From Citrobacter sp. (GTDB lineage: Bacteria; Pseudomonadota; Gammaproteobacteria; Enterobacterales; Enterobacteriaceae): 64,000 nucleotides of DNA. The DNA is taken from assembly GCA_019415335.1 (NCBI GenBank), contig DXKH01000135.1, forward strand, positions 209,164 to 273,163, in the 5' to 3' direction. A program made the translations under genes and the position numbers. Below are positions 33,391-41,213 of the stretch, piece after piece. How positions within the stretch are numbered: position 1 is the stretch's first letter; each line of letters starts with the position of its first letter. The notes below the pieces were generated by a model. That model did not search any database, had not been told where the DNA came from, and worked only from the letters and a program-made list of their open reading frames with translations.

Positions 33391-33418
33391 AAGGCCGCGC
33401 AAGCGGCCTTTTTTTTCG
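33391..33418 (+). terminator. Rho-independent terminator of acrAB
   Basis: Perfect 8-bp stem AAGGCCGC/GCGGCCTT with loop GCAA, followed by a run of T residues, 14 bp past the acrB stop. Confidence 0.93.
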
Positions 33419-33889
33419 AATGAAATCAGCTGAAGGGCTTATTGATACTTTGTTGACTTTTCGTTGTCAGTAATAAAAGTTATAATCCACAAGAGGATGA
33501 AGGCTATTTCTGGCCATTTGGCTTAGGGCTAATTCTCGGTTTTATCAGTCATTATTAAGACAATTCCTGGGGAAGAGTCTGACTCCGGTTTCACGCCGGG
33601 GTGAGTAAGGAGGATGGAAAGAGAAGATAATCTGATGAATTGCAAAATAATCACGTAATTATCTCATTCCGGAATGGGTTGGCGACATGCTATAATGGGA
33701 AAAATGCACAAACCTTCACTTTCTCTCGTATTACGTTAATTGTAATTTTTCGTAATATAACGATGAAATCTTTTTTAGAGTAGATTATAGTTAAATCATC
33801 AGGCGTCGAAGGCAAGTTCCAGGTCAGTTTAGTTGTACCCATCCCGAAAGGTGTTCGGTTAGTTCAAGCCACTAAGAAGGGGATGCGTT
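33419..33889 (+). other. acrB-tomB intergenic region with candidate promoters and leader
   Basis: A 470-bp AT-rich gap. Two TATAAT hexamers occur, at 33481-33486 and 33691-33696; the second is preceded by TG one base upstream (extended -10) and is the better candidate for the tomB-hha promoter, giving a leader of about 190 nt. A small GC hairpin (CCGG TTTCACG CCGG) lies near 33585-33600. Several ATG codons open only very short frames (15 codons or fewer). No gene of normal quality is seen. Confidence 0.45.
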
Positions 33890-34264
33890 ATGGATGAATA
33901 CTCACCCAAAAGACATGATATAGCGCAGCTAAAATTTCTTTGTGAAACGCTTTATCACGACTGTCTTGCAAACCTTGAAGAAAGCAATCATGGCTGGGTT
34001 AACGACCCAACCTCGGCGATCAACCTTCAACTCAACGAACTGATAGAGCATATTGCAACCTTCGCACTTAATTATAAAATTAAGTATAATGAGGACAATA
34101 AGCTGATTGAGCAGATTGATGAATATCTGGACGACACATTTATGTTGTTCAGCAGTTATGGCATTAATGCGCAGGATCTGCAGAAATGGCGGAAATCCGG
34201 TAATCGCTTGTTCCGCTGCTTTGTAAATGCCACCAGAGCTAATCCTGTTAGTTTGTCTTGTTAA
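33890..34264 (+). CDS. tomB: TomB, antitoxin partner of Hha
   Basis: 124 residues, nearly identical to E. coli TomB (YbaJ). It is acidic and helical (IDEYLDDTFMLFSSYG). TomB relieves Hha toxicity and reduces biofilm formation in E. coli; a conserved cysteine near the C-terminus is proposed to act with oxygen on Hha. An AAGGGGAT sequence precedes the ATG. hha follows 27 bp downstream. Confidence 0.96.
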   Translation: MDEYSPKRHDIAQLKFLCETLYHDCLANLEESNHGWVNDPTSAINLQLNELIEHIATFALNYKIKYNEDNKLIEQIDEYLDDTFMLFSSYGINAQDLQKWRKSGNRLFRCFVNATRANPVSLSC

Positions 34265-34291
34265 AAATTATTACAATCATAGGTAAGATTT

Positions 34292-34510
34292 ATGTCCGAT
34301 AAACCATTAACTAAAACTGATTATTTGATGCGTTTGCGACGCTGTCAGACAATTGATACGCTTGAGCGTGTGATCGAGAAAAATAAATATGAATTATCTG
34401 ACAATGAATTGGCTGTATTTTACTCAGCCGCCGATCACCGTCTCGCAGAATTGACGATGAATAAACTTTACGACAAGATCCCCTCCTCCGTCTGGAAATT
34501 CATTCGTTAA
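34292..34510 (+). CDS. hha: Hha, H-NS-associated modulator
   Basis: 72 residues, differing from E. coli Hha in about one position. It binds H-NS/StpA complexes on AT-rich DNA and strengthens silencing of horizontally acquired genes, such as haemolysin and virulence operons. The motif [18 protein letters not shown] is conserved. It forms an operon with tomB, antitoxin gene first. Confidence 0.97.
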
Positions 34511-34685
34511 TTTGATTACTGTGCATCAGGAAATACTGATGTTTTCCTGGGGAACATTTATCTTATTTGCAATAACAATAGCATGGCTATTGTGACTTCT
34601 ATCACAGTACAACTCAGGGAACGTTCCCTGATCATGACTGAGCCTCTACTGTATTGCCTCACCAGTAACAGTCAGAGAGTGCAGA

Positions 34686-35237
34686 ATGAGTGAAGAGAAA
34701 CGGAAAATGATAGCGGGTGAAAGGTATCATCCGGCCGACGAGACCCTGCGCCATGACAGGTTGCAGGCGCGTCAATTCGTTCACCGCTACAATCATACCG
34801 CCCCGGATGAAAAGGCCGAACGCCTGGCTATCCTCCACGCCCTACTGGGCCAGTGTGAACGTCCTTATATTGAGCCGTCATTTCGCTGTGACTACGGTTA
34901 CAATATCTTTCTGGGTAAAGACTTTTACGCCAACTTCGACTGCGTCATGCTCGACGTCTGTCCGATTCATATTGGTGATAACTGTATGCTGGCTCCCGGC
35001 GTTCATATCTATACCGCCACGCATCCGCTCGATGCGACAGAGCGTAATAGCGGACTGGAGTTCGGCAAACCCGTCACGATTGGCAATAATGTCTGGATTG
35101 GTGGGCGTGCGGTCATTAATCCCGGCGTCAGCATTGGTGACAATGTGGTTGTCGCCTCCGGCGCAGTGGTGACTAAAAACGTACCGGCCAACGTGGTGGT
35201 AGGCGGTAATCCGGCACGGATCATCAAAACGCTGTAA
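34686..35237 (+). CDS. maa: Maltose O-acetyltransferase Maa
   Basis: 183 residues, full length. It transfers acetyl from acetyl-CoA to maltose and other sugars. It has a left-handed beta-helix with hexapeptide repeats (for example [41 protein letters not shown]), and the catalytic His lies in [16 protein letters not shown] precedes the ATG. The upstream gap has ATCACAG/TCTATCACAG-like sequence but no firm promoter call. Confidence 0.94.
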   Translation: MSEEKRKMIAGERYHPADETLRHDRLQARQFVHRYNHTAPDEKAERLAILHALLGQCERPYIEPSFRCDYGYNIFLGKDFYANFDCVMLDVCPIHIGDNCMLAPGVHIYTATHPLDATERNSGLEFGKPVTIGNNVWIGGRAVINPGVSIGDNVVVASGAVVTKNVPANVVVGGNPARIIKTL

Positions 35238-35350
35238 ACGGAATTGTAACTGTTATGCTAAATTGTGGTTAATCTGTTACTTTTTTCACGCTAATCGCCC
35301 ACTTAAAATAGGGCGTTCCCCTGTAAGTAGCGAAATCACGAAGGCAAAAA

Positions 35351-35821
35351 ATGACAGAAATACAACGCCTGCTCACCGAAACCATCGACGATCTTAACGT
35401 TCGTGAGAAGCGCGATAATAAGCCCCGCTTTAGCATCAGCTTTATCCGTAAGCATCCTGGCTTGTTTATTGGAATGTACGTCGCCTGGTTTGCCACGCTG
35501 GCGGTGATGCTGCAATCAGAAACGCTGGTCGACTCGGTCTGGCTGCTGGTGGTGCTGTTTGTCATCCTCAACGGCTTTTTCTTTTTTGATGTCGCCCCGC
35601 GCTATCGCTATGAAGATATCGACGTGCTGGATTTCAGGGTGTGTTACAACGGAGAGTGGTACAACACCCGGTTTGTGCCTTCGGCGCTGATTAGCACCAT
35701 TCTTCACTCCCCGCGCGTCGACGATGAACGCAAAGTACAATTACAGAAGATGTTGACGCGGAAAGGCGAACTGTCGTTTTACGATATTTTCACCCTTGCC
35801 CGCGCAGAAACCACGCCATAA
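35351..35821 (+). CDS. ylaC: YlaC family inner membrane protein
   Basis: 156 residues, equal to E. coli YlaC. Two adjacent membrane segments (about 38-56 and 58-77) are flanked by soluble termini; the N-terminal half is basic. The C-terminal half holds [20 protein letters not shown]. Its function is not known. It is convergent with ykgO. Confidence 0.92.
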   Translation: MTEIQRLLTETIDDLNVREKRDNKPRFSISFIRKHPGLFIGMYVAWFATLAVMLQSETLVDSVWLLVVLFVILNGFFFFDVAPRYRYEDIDVLDFRVCYNGEWYNTRFVPSALISTILHSPRVDDERKVQLQKMLTRKGELSFYDIFTLARAETTP

Positions 35822-35833
35822 CCTGTTGGTGTT

Positions 35834-35860
35834 GCCGGATAGTCGTTCCCCCTATCCGGC
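35834..35860. terminator. Hairpin between ylaC and ykgO
   Basis: Perfect 9-bp stem GCCGGATAG/CTATCCGGC with a 9-base loop, between two convergent genes. The stem resembles half a REP unit. It lacks a T-run, so it may act as a mRNA end stabiliser for both genes. Confidence 0.5.
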
Positions 35861-35872
35861 CCTCTTCTCTCT

Positions 35873-36013
35873 TTAACGCCGTTTTTTCCTTCCCTGTACC
35901 GCTTTAAAACGCGGATTACTCTTACAAATCACATATAAACGCCCTTTGCGCTTTACGATCTGACAGTCCGGATGGCGCTGCTTTGCGCTACGTAATGAAT
36001 TCAAGACCTGCAT
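35873..36013 (-). CDS. ykgO: Alternative ribosomal protein L36 (YkgO/RpmJ2), zinc-free type
   Basis: 46 residues: [20 protein letters not shown], then the L36 core [17 protein letters not shown] and a basic tail. Normal L36 holds zinc with three Cys and one His; here only two cysteines remain (Cys17 and the one in VICK), the C-minus form used under zinc shortage. AAGGAGA stands in the leader and a Zur-like palindrome about 25 bp upstream. The usual partner rpmE2/ykgM (alternative L31) is absent beside it. Confidence 0.92.
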   Translation of the reverse strand: MQVLNSLRSAKQRHPDCQIVKRKGRLYVICKSNPRFKAVQGRKKRR

Positions 36014-36035
36014 GGTATCCTCATCTCCTTAGATA

Positions 36036-36056
36036 TTATGTTACAATATAACATAA
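36036..36056. promoter_or_regulatory. Zur-like operator upstream of ykgO
   Basis: A 21-bp palindrome with perfect 8-bp arms TTATGTTA and TAACATAA around a 5-bp centre. The core TGTTACAATATAACA closely fits the enterobacterial Zur consensus TGTTATAWTATAACA. Zinc-loaded Zur would repress ykgO. It lies 180 bp upstream of pdeB too. Confidence 0.8.
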
Positions 36057-36235
36057 CTTTATCGCTGAACGCACAACAGTTCAATCCTTTCTGCATTAAC
36101 GCGCGTTCTTTCGCTGTGAATACGGTGAAAATCCACACTCGCCTCAAAAAATTTTGCAGATTAACGACATCATTTACAGGGCTTTTTTCGCGATCGGATA
36201 TACTTTCTCTACAATGCGTAATTAAGGATATCTGC

Positions 36236-37786
36236 GTGAGAACACGACATCTGGTCAGCCTGGTGACAGGAGTGCTTATCCTCTCCGTATTGGTTCCGGT
36301 TGGGCTGAGTATTTGGCTCGCTCATCGCCAGGTCGAAAAGAAATTCATTGATGAACTGGATACTTACTCAGCGCGCGTCTCTGAACGTACAGAACGCGTG
36401 GTAACTCAGGCGAAGCAGGCATTACAACAGATTAACGCCGTGAAAAGCGCGCCGTGTTCACGTGAACACTTACTGGCCCTGCGGCGGATCTCCTACAGCT
36501 ACCGCTATGTCCAGGAAGTGCTGTATCTGCAAAACAACATGCCGCGCTGTTCATCTCTGGAACAGGAAAGTCATACCACCGCATTCCCTCCGCCCATGAA
36601 AGTCACCAACGATGGTTACCGCGCATGGTTTACCGCACAAAACGATCTGGGGATCGAGCGCTATATGGCAGCGTTGGGCTATGGTGACTACATTGTGATG
36701 ATTGATCCCGCATCCTTTATCGACGTGGTTCCTTTTGGCGCCTGGCAGATCGATGTCGCAATTATCGGCGTAAAACACAATACCGTCATTGCCAGCAGCA
36801 GCGCCCTCGCACCGAATATTCTGCAATTTACTCAGGAAACCACGCCTCGCCATCTGGAAAGTCATGGCATCATTTATGAGATTCGCCCGTTCCCGGAAAT
36901 GGGCATCACCATCGTCAGTTGGGCCTCCACTCTCCCGCTACAGAAAATCTGGTACCGGCAGGCGCTGATCTGGGTTCCCGCCGGTATCCTGTTCGGTCTG
37001 CTGGCTGCGGCTTTTATTCTGCGCATTCTGCGCCGTCTCCAGTCGCCACATCACCGGTTACAGGATGCCATCAATAACCGGGACATTAAGGTTCACTACC
37101 AACCCATTATTTCGTTATCGACCGGGAAAATCGTTGGAGCCGAAGCGCTGGCGCGCTGGCCGCAAACCGATGGCAGCTACCTGTCACCGGACATATTTAT
37201 CACCCTGGCCGAGCAAACTGGTCTCACCGAACCACTCACCCGCTTAATCATCGAAACGGTGTTTGAAGATATGGGAAAATGGCTGAAGCAACATCCCGAG
37301 CAGCATATTTCCATTAATATTGAGGCAGCGGACCTCACCTCTGAAAAGCTCCCGACGTTGCTCAGTAAACTGCTTAACCGATATCAGCTTGCCCCCTCAC
37401 AGATAGCTCTGGAACTGACGGAACGGGGATTTGCCGATCCGAAGACCAGCTCGCCTATCGTTGCCCGCTATCGCAAGGCAGGACATGCTATCTATATTGA
37501 TGATTTTGGCACTGGCTATTCCAGCCTCAGCTACTTGCAGAATCTGGACGTAGATATCCTGAAAATCGACAAATCGTTTGTCGATGCATTGGAATACAAA
37601 AACGTGACGCCGCATATCATCGAAATGGCCAAAACCCTGAAGTTGAAAATGGTGGCGGAAGGGATTGAAACGGCAAATCAGGAAGACTGGCTGCGCCAGC
37701 ACGGCGTCCACTACGGGCAGGGCTGGCTGTACAGTAAAGCGCTACCCAAAGAGGCGTTTATTCTGTGGGCAGAAAAACGCTTATAA
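36236..37786 (+). CDS. pdeB: Cyclic-di-GMP phosphodiesterase PdeB (CSS-EAL)
   Basis: 516 residues from a GTG at 36236 (E. coli YlaB is 516 long), with AAGGA upstream. The open frame reaches 66 codons further up but the added sequence resembles nothing. An N-terminal membrane helix (7-25) and a periplasmic CSS-motif domain (CSREHL; CSSLEQ) precede a second membrane helix (about 240-260) and a cytoplasmic EAL domain with EALARWP and DDFGTGYSSL. The catalytic pattern is complete, so it should hydrolyse c-di-GMP. The periplasmic cysteines suggest redox control by DsbA, as known for CSS-type enzymes. Confidence 0.94.
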   Translation: MRTRHLVSLVTGVLILSVLVPVGLSIWLAHRQVEKKFIDELDTYSARVSERTERVVTQAKQALQQINAVKSAPCSREHLLALRRISYSYRYVQEVLYLQNNMPRCSSLEQESHTTAFPPPMKVTNDGYRAWFTAQNDLGIERYMAALGYGDYIVMIDPASFIDVVPFGAWQIDVAIIGVKHNTVIASSSALAPNILQFTQETTPRHLESHGIIYEIRPFPEMGITIVSWASTLPLQKIWYRQALIWVPAGILFGLLAAAFILRILRRLQSPHHRLQDAINNRDIKVHYQPIISLSTGKIVGAEALARWPQTDGSYLSPDIFITLAEQTGLTEPLTRLIIETVFEDMGKWLKQHPEQHISINIEAADLTSEKLPTLLSKLLNRYQLAPSQIALELTERGFADPKTSSPIVARYRKAGHAIYIDDFGTGYSSLSYLQNLDVDILKIDKSFVDALEYKNVTPHIIEMAKTLKLKMVAEGIETANQEDWLRQHGVHYGQGWLYSKALPKEAFILWAEKRL

Positions 37787-37794
37787 CGAGGAGA

Positions 37795-37819
37795 TGGCTG
37801 GCGGCACGCCGCACAGCCA
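37795..37819. terminator. Hairpin between convergent pdeB and ybaA
   Basis: Outer arms TGGCTG/CAGCCA enclose an inner GCGGC-type stem. It lies in a 39-bp gap between the ends of two convergent genes. There is no T-run. Confidence 0.4.
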
Positions 37820-37825
37820 GTCACG

Positions 37826-38179
37826 TTAGTCGTCGATAATGGGTGAGAATCCGCCGTAAATCATGCGTTTACCATCAAACGGCATCGACTCACCAAATTC
37901 TTTCATGCGCGGATCGGACATCATCTTCTGATTCGCTGCATCCCGAACCTCTTTCGACGGGTACTCAATCCAACTGAATACCACTTCTTCGTGCTCCTCG
38001 GCTTTCACCGCCATACGAAAATCGGTGAGTTTGCCATCGGGCACATCCTCGGCCCAGCATTCCACAATGCGGAGCGCGCCAAATTCCTTGAACAGCGGTG
38101 CTGCTTTTGCCGCCATCGCCTTATAAGCCTCCTTGTTTTCGGCGGGGACAGCAAGGACAAATCCATCCACGTACTTCAT
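37826..38179 (-). CDS. ybaA: DUF1428 protein YbaA
   Basis: 117 residues, equal to E. coli YbaA and very similar (MKYVDGFVLAVPAENKEAYK). A dimeric alpha/beta (ABM-like barrel) fold is expected; conserved blocks are ECWAEDVPDG and VVFSWIEYPSKEVRD. No function is known. In K-12 it directly neighbours ffs; here a 2.9-kb block is inserted between them. Confidence 0.94.
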   Translation of the reverse strand: MKYVDGFVLAVPAENKEAYKAMAAKAAPLFKEFGALRIVECWAEDVPDGKLTDFRMAVKAEEHEEVVFSWIEYPSKEVRDAANQKMMSDPRMKEFGESMPFDGKRMIYGGFSPIIDD

Positions 38180-38261
38180 GAGAAAAACCTCCGAAGTCCA
38201 CCGCGCGACAAGCCTATTCCAGCCGCGTCAGTCGTGAATAAGTTTAGTCGCCCTCTCCGGT

Positions 38262-38864
38262 CTATGCCGTCTGAATCCGCGCCCGGGGCTTATAGCGAAA
38301 CCACGGCAGGCAGATCTGGATCAGCGGCCCAATCGCCAGCGCATACAGCACGGTTCCGACGCCAAGCGTGCCGCCGAGTAGCCAGCCACTTAACAGAACG
38401 GAGACTTCAATCGCCGTACGGATTGTACGCACCGACCATCCCGTGCGGGCGTGAATACCGGTCATCAGACCGTCTCTCGGCCCGGCACCAAAGCCTGCGC
38501 CAATGTACATCCCCGTCGCCAGGGCGTTCACCACCACGGCCGCCACCAGCATAAGGCTACGCACTGCGAGAGAGGAAAACGCCGGCATCACCGCCAGCGC
38601 GGCATCGGCGGCAAGCCCAATCACAATCACATTACTGAGCGTTCCCAAACCTGGGCGTTGACGCAGTGGGATCCACAGCAAAAGGACCAGCGCGCCGACG
38701 ATAATCATGACCACGCCAATCTTCATCGACAACAGATTCGCCAGCCCCAGATGGAACACGTTCCACGGGTCGGCACCTAAATCCGCGCGCACAAACATCG
38801 CGGTGGATACCCCATACAGAGCCAGCCCAAAATAAAGTTGAACCAGACGACGCCCCATTTTCAC
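38262..38864 (-). CDS. yczE: YczE/YyaS/YitT-family membrane protein
   Basis: 200 residues with about five to six hydrophobic segments. The motif YGVSTAMFVRADLGADPWNVFHLGL near residue 20 and YIGAGFGAGPRDGLM near residue 125 are the two internally similar repeats typical of the YczE family. The function is unknown; transport of a vitamin-B6-related or other small compound has been suggested by association with MocR regulators. It is divergent from a MocR-type gene, matching the recurrent yczE-yczR pairing. Confidence 0.82.
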   Translation of the reverse strand: MKMGRRLVQLYFGLALYGVSTAMFVRADLGADPWNVFHLGLANLLSMKIGVVMIIVGALVLLLWIPLRQRPGLGTLSNVIVIGLAADAALAVMPAFSSLAVRSLMLVAAVVVNALATGMYIGAGFGAGPRDGLMTGIHARTGWSVRTIRTAIEVSVLLSGWLLGGTLGVGTVLYALAIGPLIQICLPWFRYKPRARIQTA

Positions 38865-38942
38865 CCTCCCCGTTCAGATAGCCTTCATCATCGCTGTAAT
38901 TGGCACTATGATTAATGACCAGTTTTGAAAAAGTGGACTGCA

Positions 38943-40370
38943 ATGTCATCACGTCGTTATGGAAGTCAATCTCTCCAGCGCCTGCTTGGGCACTGGCAGG
39001 ACAACGCATCAAGAACCCCGCTCTGGCGGCAACTGGCAGAAGCGTTGCGACTGCTGATTCTCGACGGGCGTCTGGCGCTCGACAGCCGTTTGCCCGGCGA
39101 ACGCGAACTGGCTGCGGTACTCGACGTCAGCCGGACCACCGTGGCCAGCGCGCTGGCACAACTGCGGGAAGAGGGATATCTGGAGAGTCGGCACGGCAGT
39201 GGGTCGCGCGTGGTTTTGCCGGGTCATATCCGCGAAGTGCCGACGCGAGCCGGTACCACGATGGCACTGGATCTCTCTACCGCCGCCCTCAGTGCCGGGC
39301 CTGAAATCCATCAGGCCTATCAGCAGGCGCTGTTTGCGATGCCACCACATTTGCTGACGTCGGGCTATCAACCGCAGGGATTACTCTGCTTGCGCGAATC
39401 GCTCGCCCGTCATTACTGTGCGCGAGGCCTTCCGACAACGGCGGATGAAATCATGGTGGTCAATGGCGCGGTCAGTGGTCTGGCGCTGATCCTGCGCTTA
39501 TTGACCGGCCCCGGCGATCGGGTAGTGGTCGATCATCCGACCTACCCGCTGGCGATTGCGGCCATTCAGGGCGCCTCCTGTCGACCGGTAGGCGTGTCAC
39601 TACCCGAACAGGGTTGGGATACGGATGGGTTGGCGGCGACGATTGCCCAGACCTCACCGAGAATGGCCTATCTGATGCCGGATTTTCACAATCCCACTGG
39701 ACGATGTATGGATGATGAGACGCGGCAAGCCATCGCGGATATCGCCGCCCGTACGCGTACGACGCTGGTGATTGACGAAACGATGGTGAATCTCTGGTAC
39801 GACGCCCCTCCGCCTCCGCCTTTAGCGGCGTACCACCGCGATGCCCCGGTGATCATGCTGGGTTCTGCGGGCAAGAGTTTCTGGGGAGGATTGCGTCTGG
39901 GCTGGGTACGCGCACCATCACGCACCATCGCCGCACTGGTGCAAACGCGGGATACAGTCGATTTGGGCTCGCCGGTCATCGAACAGCTTGCCACCACGTG
40001 GTTGCTGGATAATGCCGATTCATTTTTGCCGCAGCGCAGACAACAGTTAGCCGCACGGCGCGCACTCTGCGACGCGCTGATGCGCAGGCACTTTCCCGAG
40101 TGGCGCTATCAGCAACCACAGGGCGGATTATCCTTCTGGGTGGAATTACCGGATACACTGGCGACGCTTTTCGCCACGCGGGCAGAAAGCGTCGGGATTC
40201 AACTCGGAACAGGCACCCGCTTTGGGCTCGCGGGCGCATTTGATCGGTTCTTACGCATGCCGTTTGCCTTGCCAGAAGAGCCCCTGTGCGCGGCATTTAA
40301 CACCCTGCAACCGCTCTGGGAGACACTGCGTCTGCAGTCCGGTAGCGGTAAGGTGCGTAAGATTATTTAG
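38943..40370 (+). CDS. yczR: MocR/YczR-type transcriptional regulator (GntR-HTH + aminotransferase domain)
   Basis: 475 residues from the ATG at 38943; a TTG six codons upstream is possible but has no better ribosome site. Residues about 15-85 form a winged GntR helix-turn-helix (LPGERELAAVLDVSRTTVASAL). The rest is a fold-type I PLP domain with SAGKSFWGGLRLGW, whose lysine should hold pyridoxal phosphate. Such proteins sense PLP or amino compounds and control a neighbouring gene, here probably yczE. The 78-bp divergent gap is AT-rich and likely carries the shared operator. Confidence 0.87.
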   Translation: MSSRRYGSQSLQRLLGHWQDNASRTPLWRQLAEALRLLILDGRLALDSRLPGERELAAVLDVSRTTVASALAQLREEGYLESRHGSGSRVVLPGHIREVPTRAGTTMALDLSTAALSAGPEIHQAYQQALFAMPPHLLTSGYQPQGLLCLRESLARHYCARGLPTTADEIMVVNGAVSGLALILRLLTGPGDRVVVDHPTYPLAIAAIQGASCRPVGVSLPEQGWDTDGLAATIAQTSPRMAYLMPDFHNPTGRCMDDETRQAIADIAARTRTTLVIDETMVNLWYDAPPPPPLAAYHRDAPVIMLGSAGKSFWGGLRLGWVRAPSRTIAALVQTRDTVDLGSPVIEQLATTWLLDNADSFLPQRRQQLAARRALCDALMRRHFPEWRYQQPQGGLSFWVELPDTLATLFATRAESVGIQLGTGTRFGLAGAFDRFLRMPFALPEEPLCAAFNTLQPLWETLRLQSGSGKVRKII

Positions 40371-40585
40371 TGCTGGCGGGGAACCGGAAAACCTTTGAGG
40401 GAAATAATAAAGTTATCGCCCTCTTTCTTTATTTTGGCACCTGCATCGCACCAGTCTGAGGCAATGCGAAAAAATTCATCGCTGCCGACATTCCAGCTCA
40501 GGCAAACATGCTTAACATAACCCGAGCGGAGCAATTCACAGGCTTCGCCATAATTACTGGCGATGGAGAACGGTTGCTGTTTCAT
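40367..40585 (-). CDS. Unknown 72-residue protein, second gene of a two-gene unit
   Basis: MKQQPFSIASNYGEACELLR begins a small soluble protein with mixed alpha/beta character and two cysteine-containing segments (HVCLSW, SDWCDAG). I recognise no family. Its ATG overlaps the stop of the upstream ribbon-helix-helix-like gene (ATGA), so the two are translationally coupled. It ends overlapping the tail of the convergent yczR by 4 bp. The layout, small DNA-binding-like protein first and small unknown protein second, resembles a type II toxin-antitoxin operon, but the function is not shown. Confidence 0.72.
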   Translation of the reverse strand: MKQQPFSIASNYGEACELLRSGYVKHVCLSWNVGSDEFFRIASDWCDAGAKIKKEGDNFIISLKGFPVPRQH

Positions 40586-40833
40586 TTTTTCTTCTTCAGT
40601 AGTCTGCGCAATGCTTTGATTTCTTTAGGAGTCAGTGGCTCAGCAGGTGATTCTTCCGTATGTTGGCTATCGATATCGCCAGCCGAGACTCCCGCCTCTG
40701 CCGCAACATCGAAGGCAATCAGCAGCAGTTTTTCTGTCGTGATGCTTAAATTCTCATTATTCACTTCAGCGTAATGACGAAGTTTTTCTTTTAACGTCTC
40801 ATCAATTTTGACATTCAGTACTGCAGTAGCCAT
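40582..40833 (-). CDS. Ribbon-helix-helix-like small protein, first gene of a two-gene unit
   Basis: 83 residues starting MATAVLNVKIDETLKEKLRH. A beta strand (AVLNVKIDE) followed by two helices (LKEKLRHYAEVN and SITTEKLLLIAFDVAAEA) is the ribbon-helix-helix pattern of CopG/RelB/ParD-type DNA-binding proteins. An acidic linker leads to a basic tail (KALRRLLKKKK). AAGGAT lies upstream of the ATG. The frame runs 133 codons upstream, through the 4.5S RNA gene, and was trimmed. It is co-directional with ffs. An antitoxin or autoregulator role is an inference from architecture. Confidence 0.75.
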   Translation of the reverse strand: MATAVLNVKIDETLKEKLRHYAEVNNENLSITTEKLLLIAFDVAAEAGVSAGDIDSQHTEESPAEPLTPKEIKALRRLLKKKK

Positions 40834-40951
40834 CGTAAGAATCCTTGTGGACAGGCAAAAACACGGCTCCGGCGACGACCAAATCGCCACGGCGTGAAAA
40901 GAGAATTGAGCGCCAGGATTTAACATCCCAAAAACACTGTGCCAGCATTTG

Positions 40952-40984
40952 ATGACAAAAAAATGACAAAACCATGACAACAAC
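40952..40984. repeat. Three phased direct repeats upstream of the ribbon-helix-helix gene
   Basis: ATGACAA occurs at 40952, 40963 and 40974, each exactly 11 bp apart (TTGTCAT on the minus strand), about one helical turn. They lie 119-148 bp upstream of the ribbon-helix-helix-like gene and 40-70 bp past the 3' end of ffs. Equal spacing suggests a protein-binding array, possibly an operator. Confidence 0.6.
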
Positions 40985-41023
40985 AAGAAGAGAAACGAAG
41001 ATGTGATGCCGGACGGCACAAAT

Positions 41024-41137
41024 GGGTGGGGGCCCTGCCAGCTACATCCCGGCACACGCGTCATCTGCCTTGGCTGCTTCCTTCCGGACCTGACCTGGTA
41101 AACAGAGTAGCGTTGCGGGAGAACCAACAGAGCCCCC
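41024..41137 (-). ncRNA. ffs: 4.5S RNA of the signal recognition particle
   Basis: 114 nt on the minus strand, from GGGGGCTCTGTTGGTTCTCC to the end TGGCAGGGCCCCCACCC. It contains the conserved tetraloop region CCAGGTCAGGTCCGGAAGGA and AAGCAGCCAAGGCAGA. It folds into one long hairpin that binds Ffh to form the bacterial SRP for membrane targeting. It matches the E. coli RNA almost exactly. Confidence 0.97.
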
Positions 41138-41213
41138 ATTGAGAGCGTTGTTAACCAACGCGCAGGCGCATTATCACTGCTGCCCCCTGTAATTGCAAGC
41201 CATTGGCGGTCAG

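Noticed and set aside
33491..33543. Small frame DEGYFWPFGLGLILGFISHY in the acrB-tomB gap as an annotated gene
   Set aside because: No ATG, GTG or TTG is available in frame after the preceding stop; kept only as an observation.
38925..38942. TTG start six codons upstream for yczR
   Set aside because: No better ribosome site than the ATG at 38943 and the extra residues do not look like the family N-terminus.
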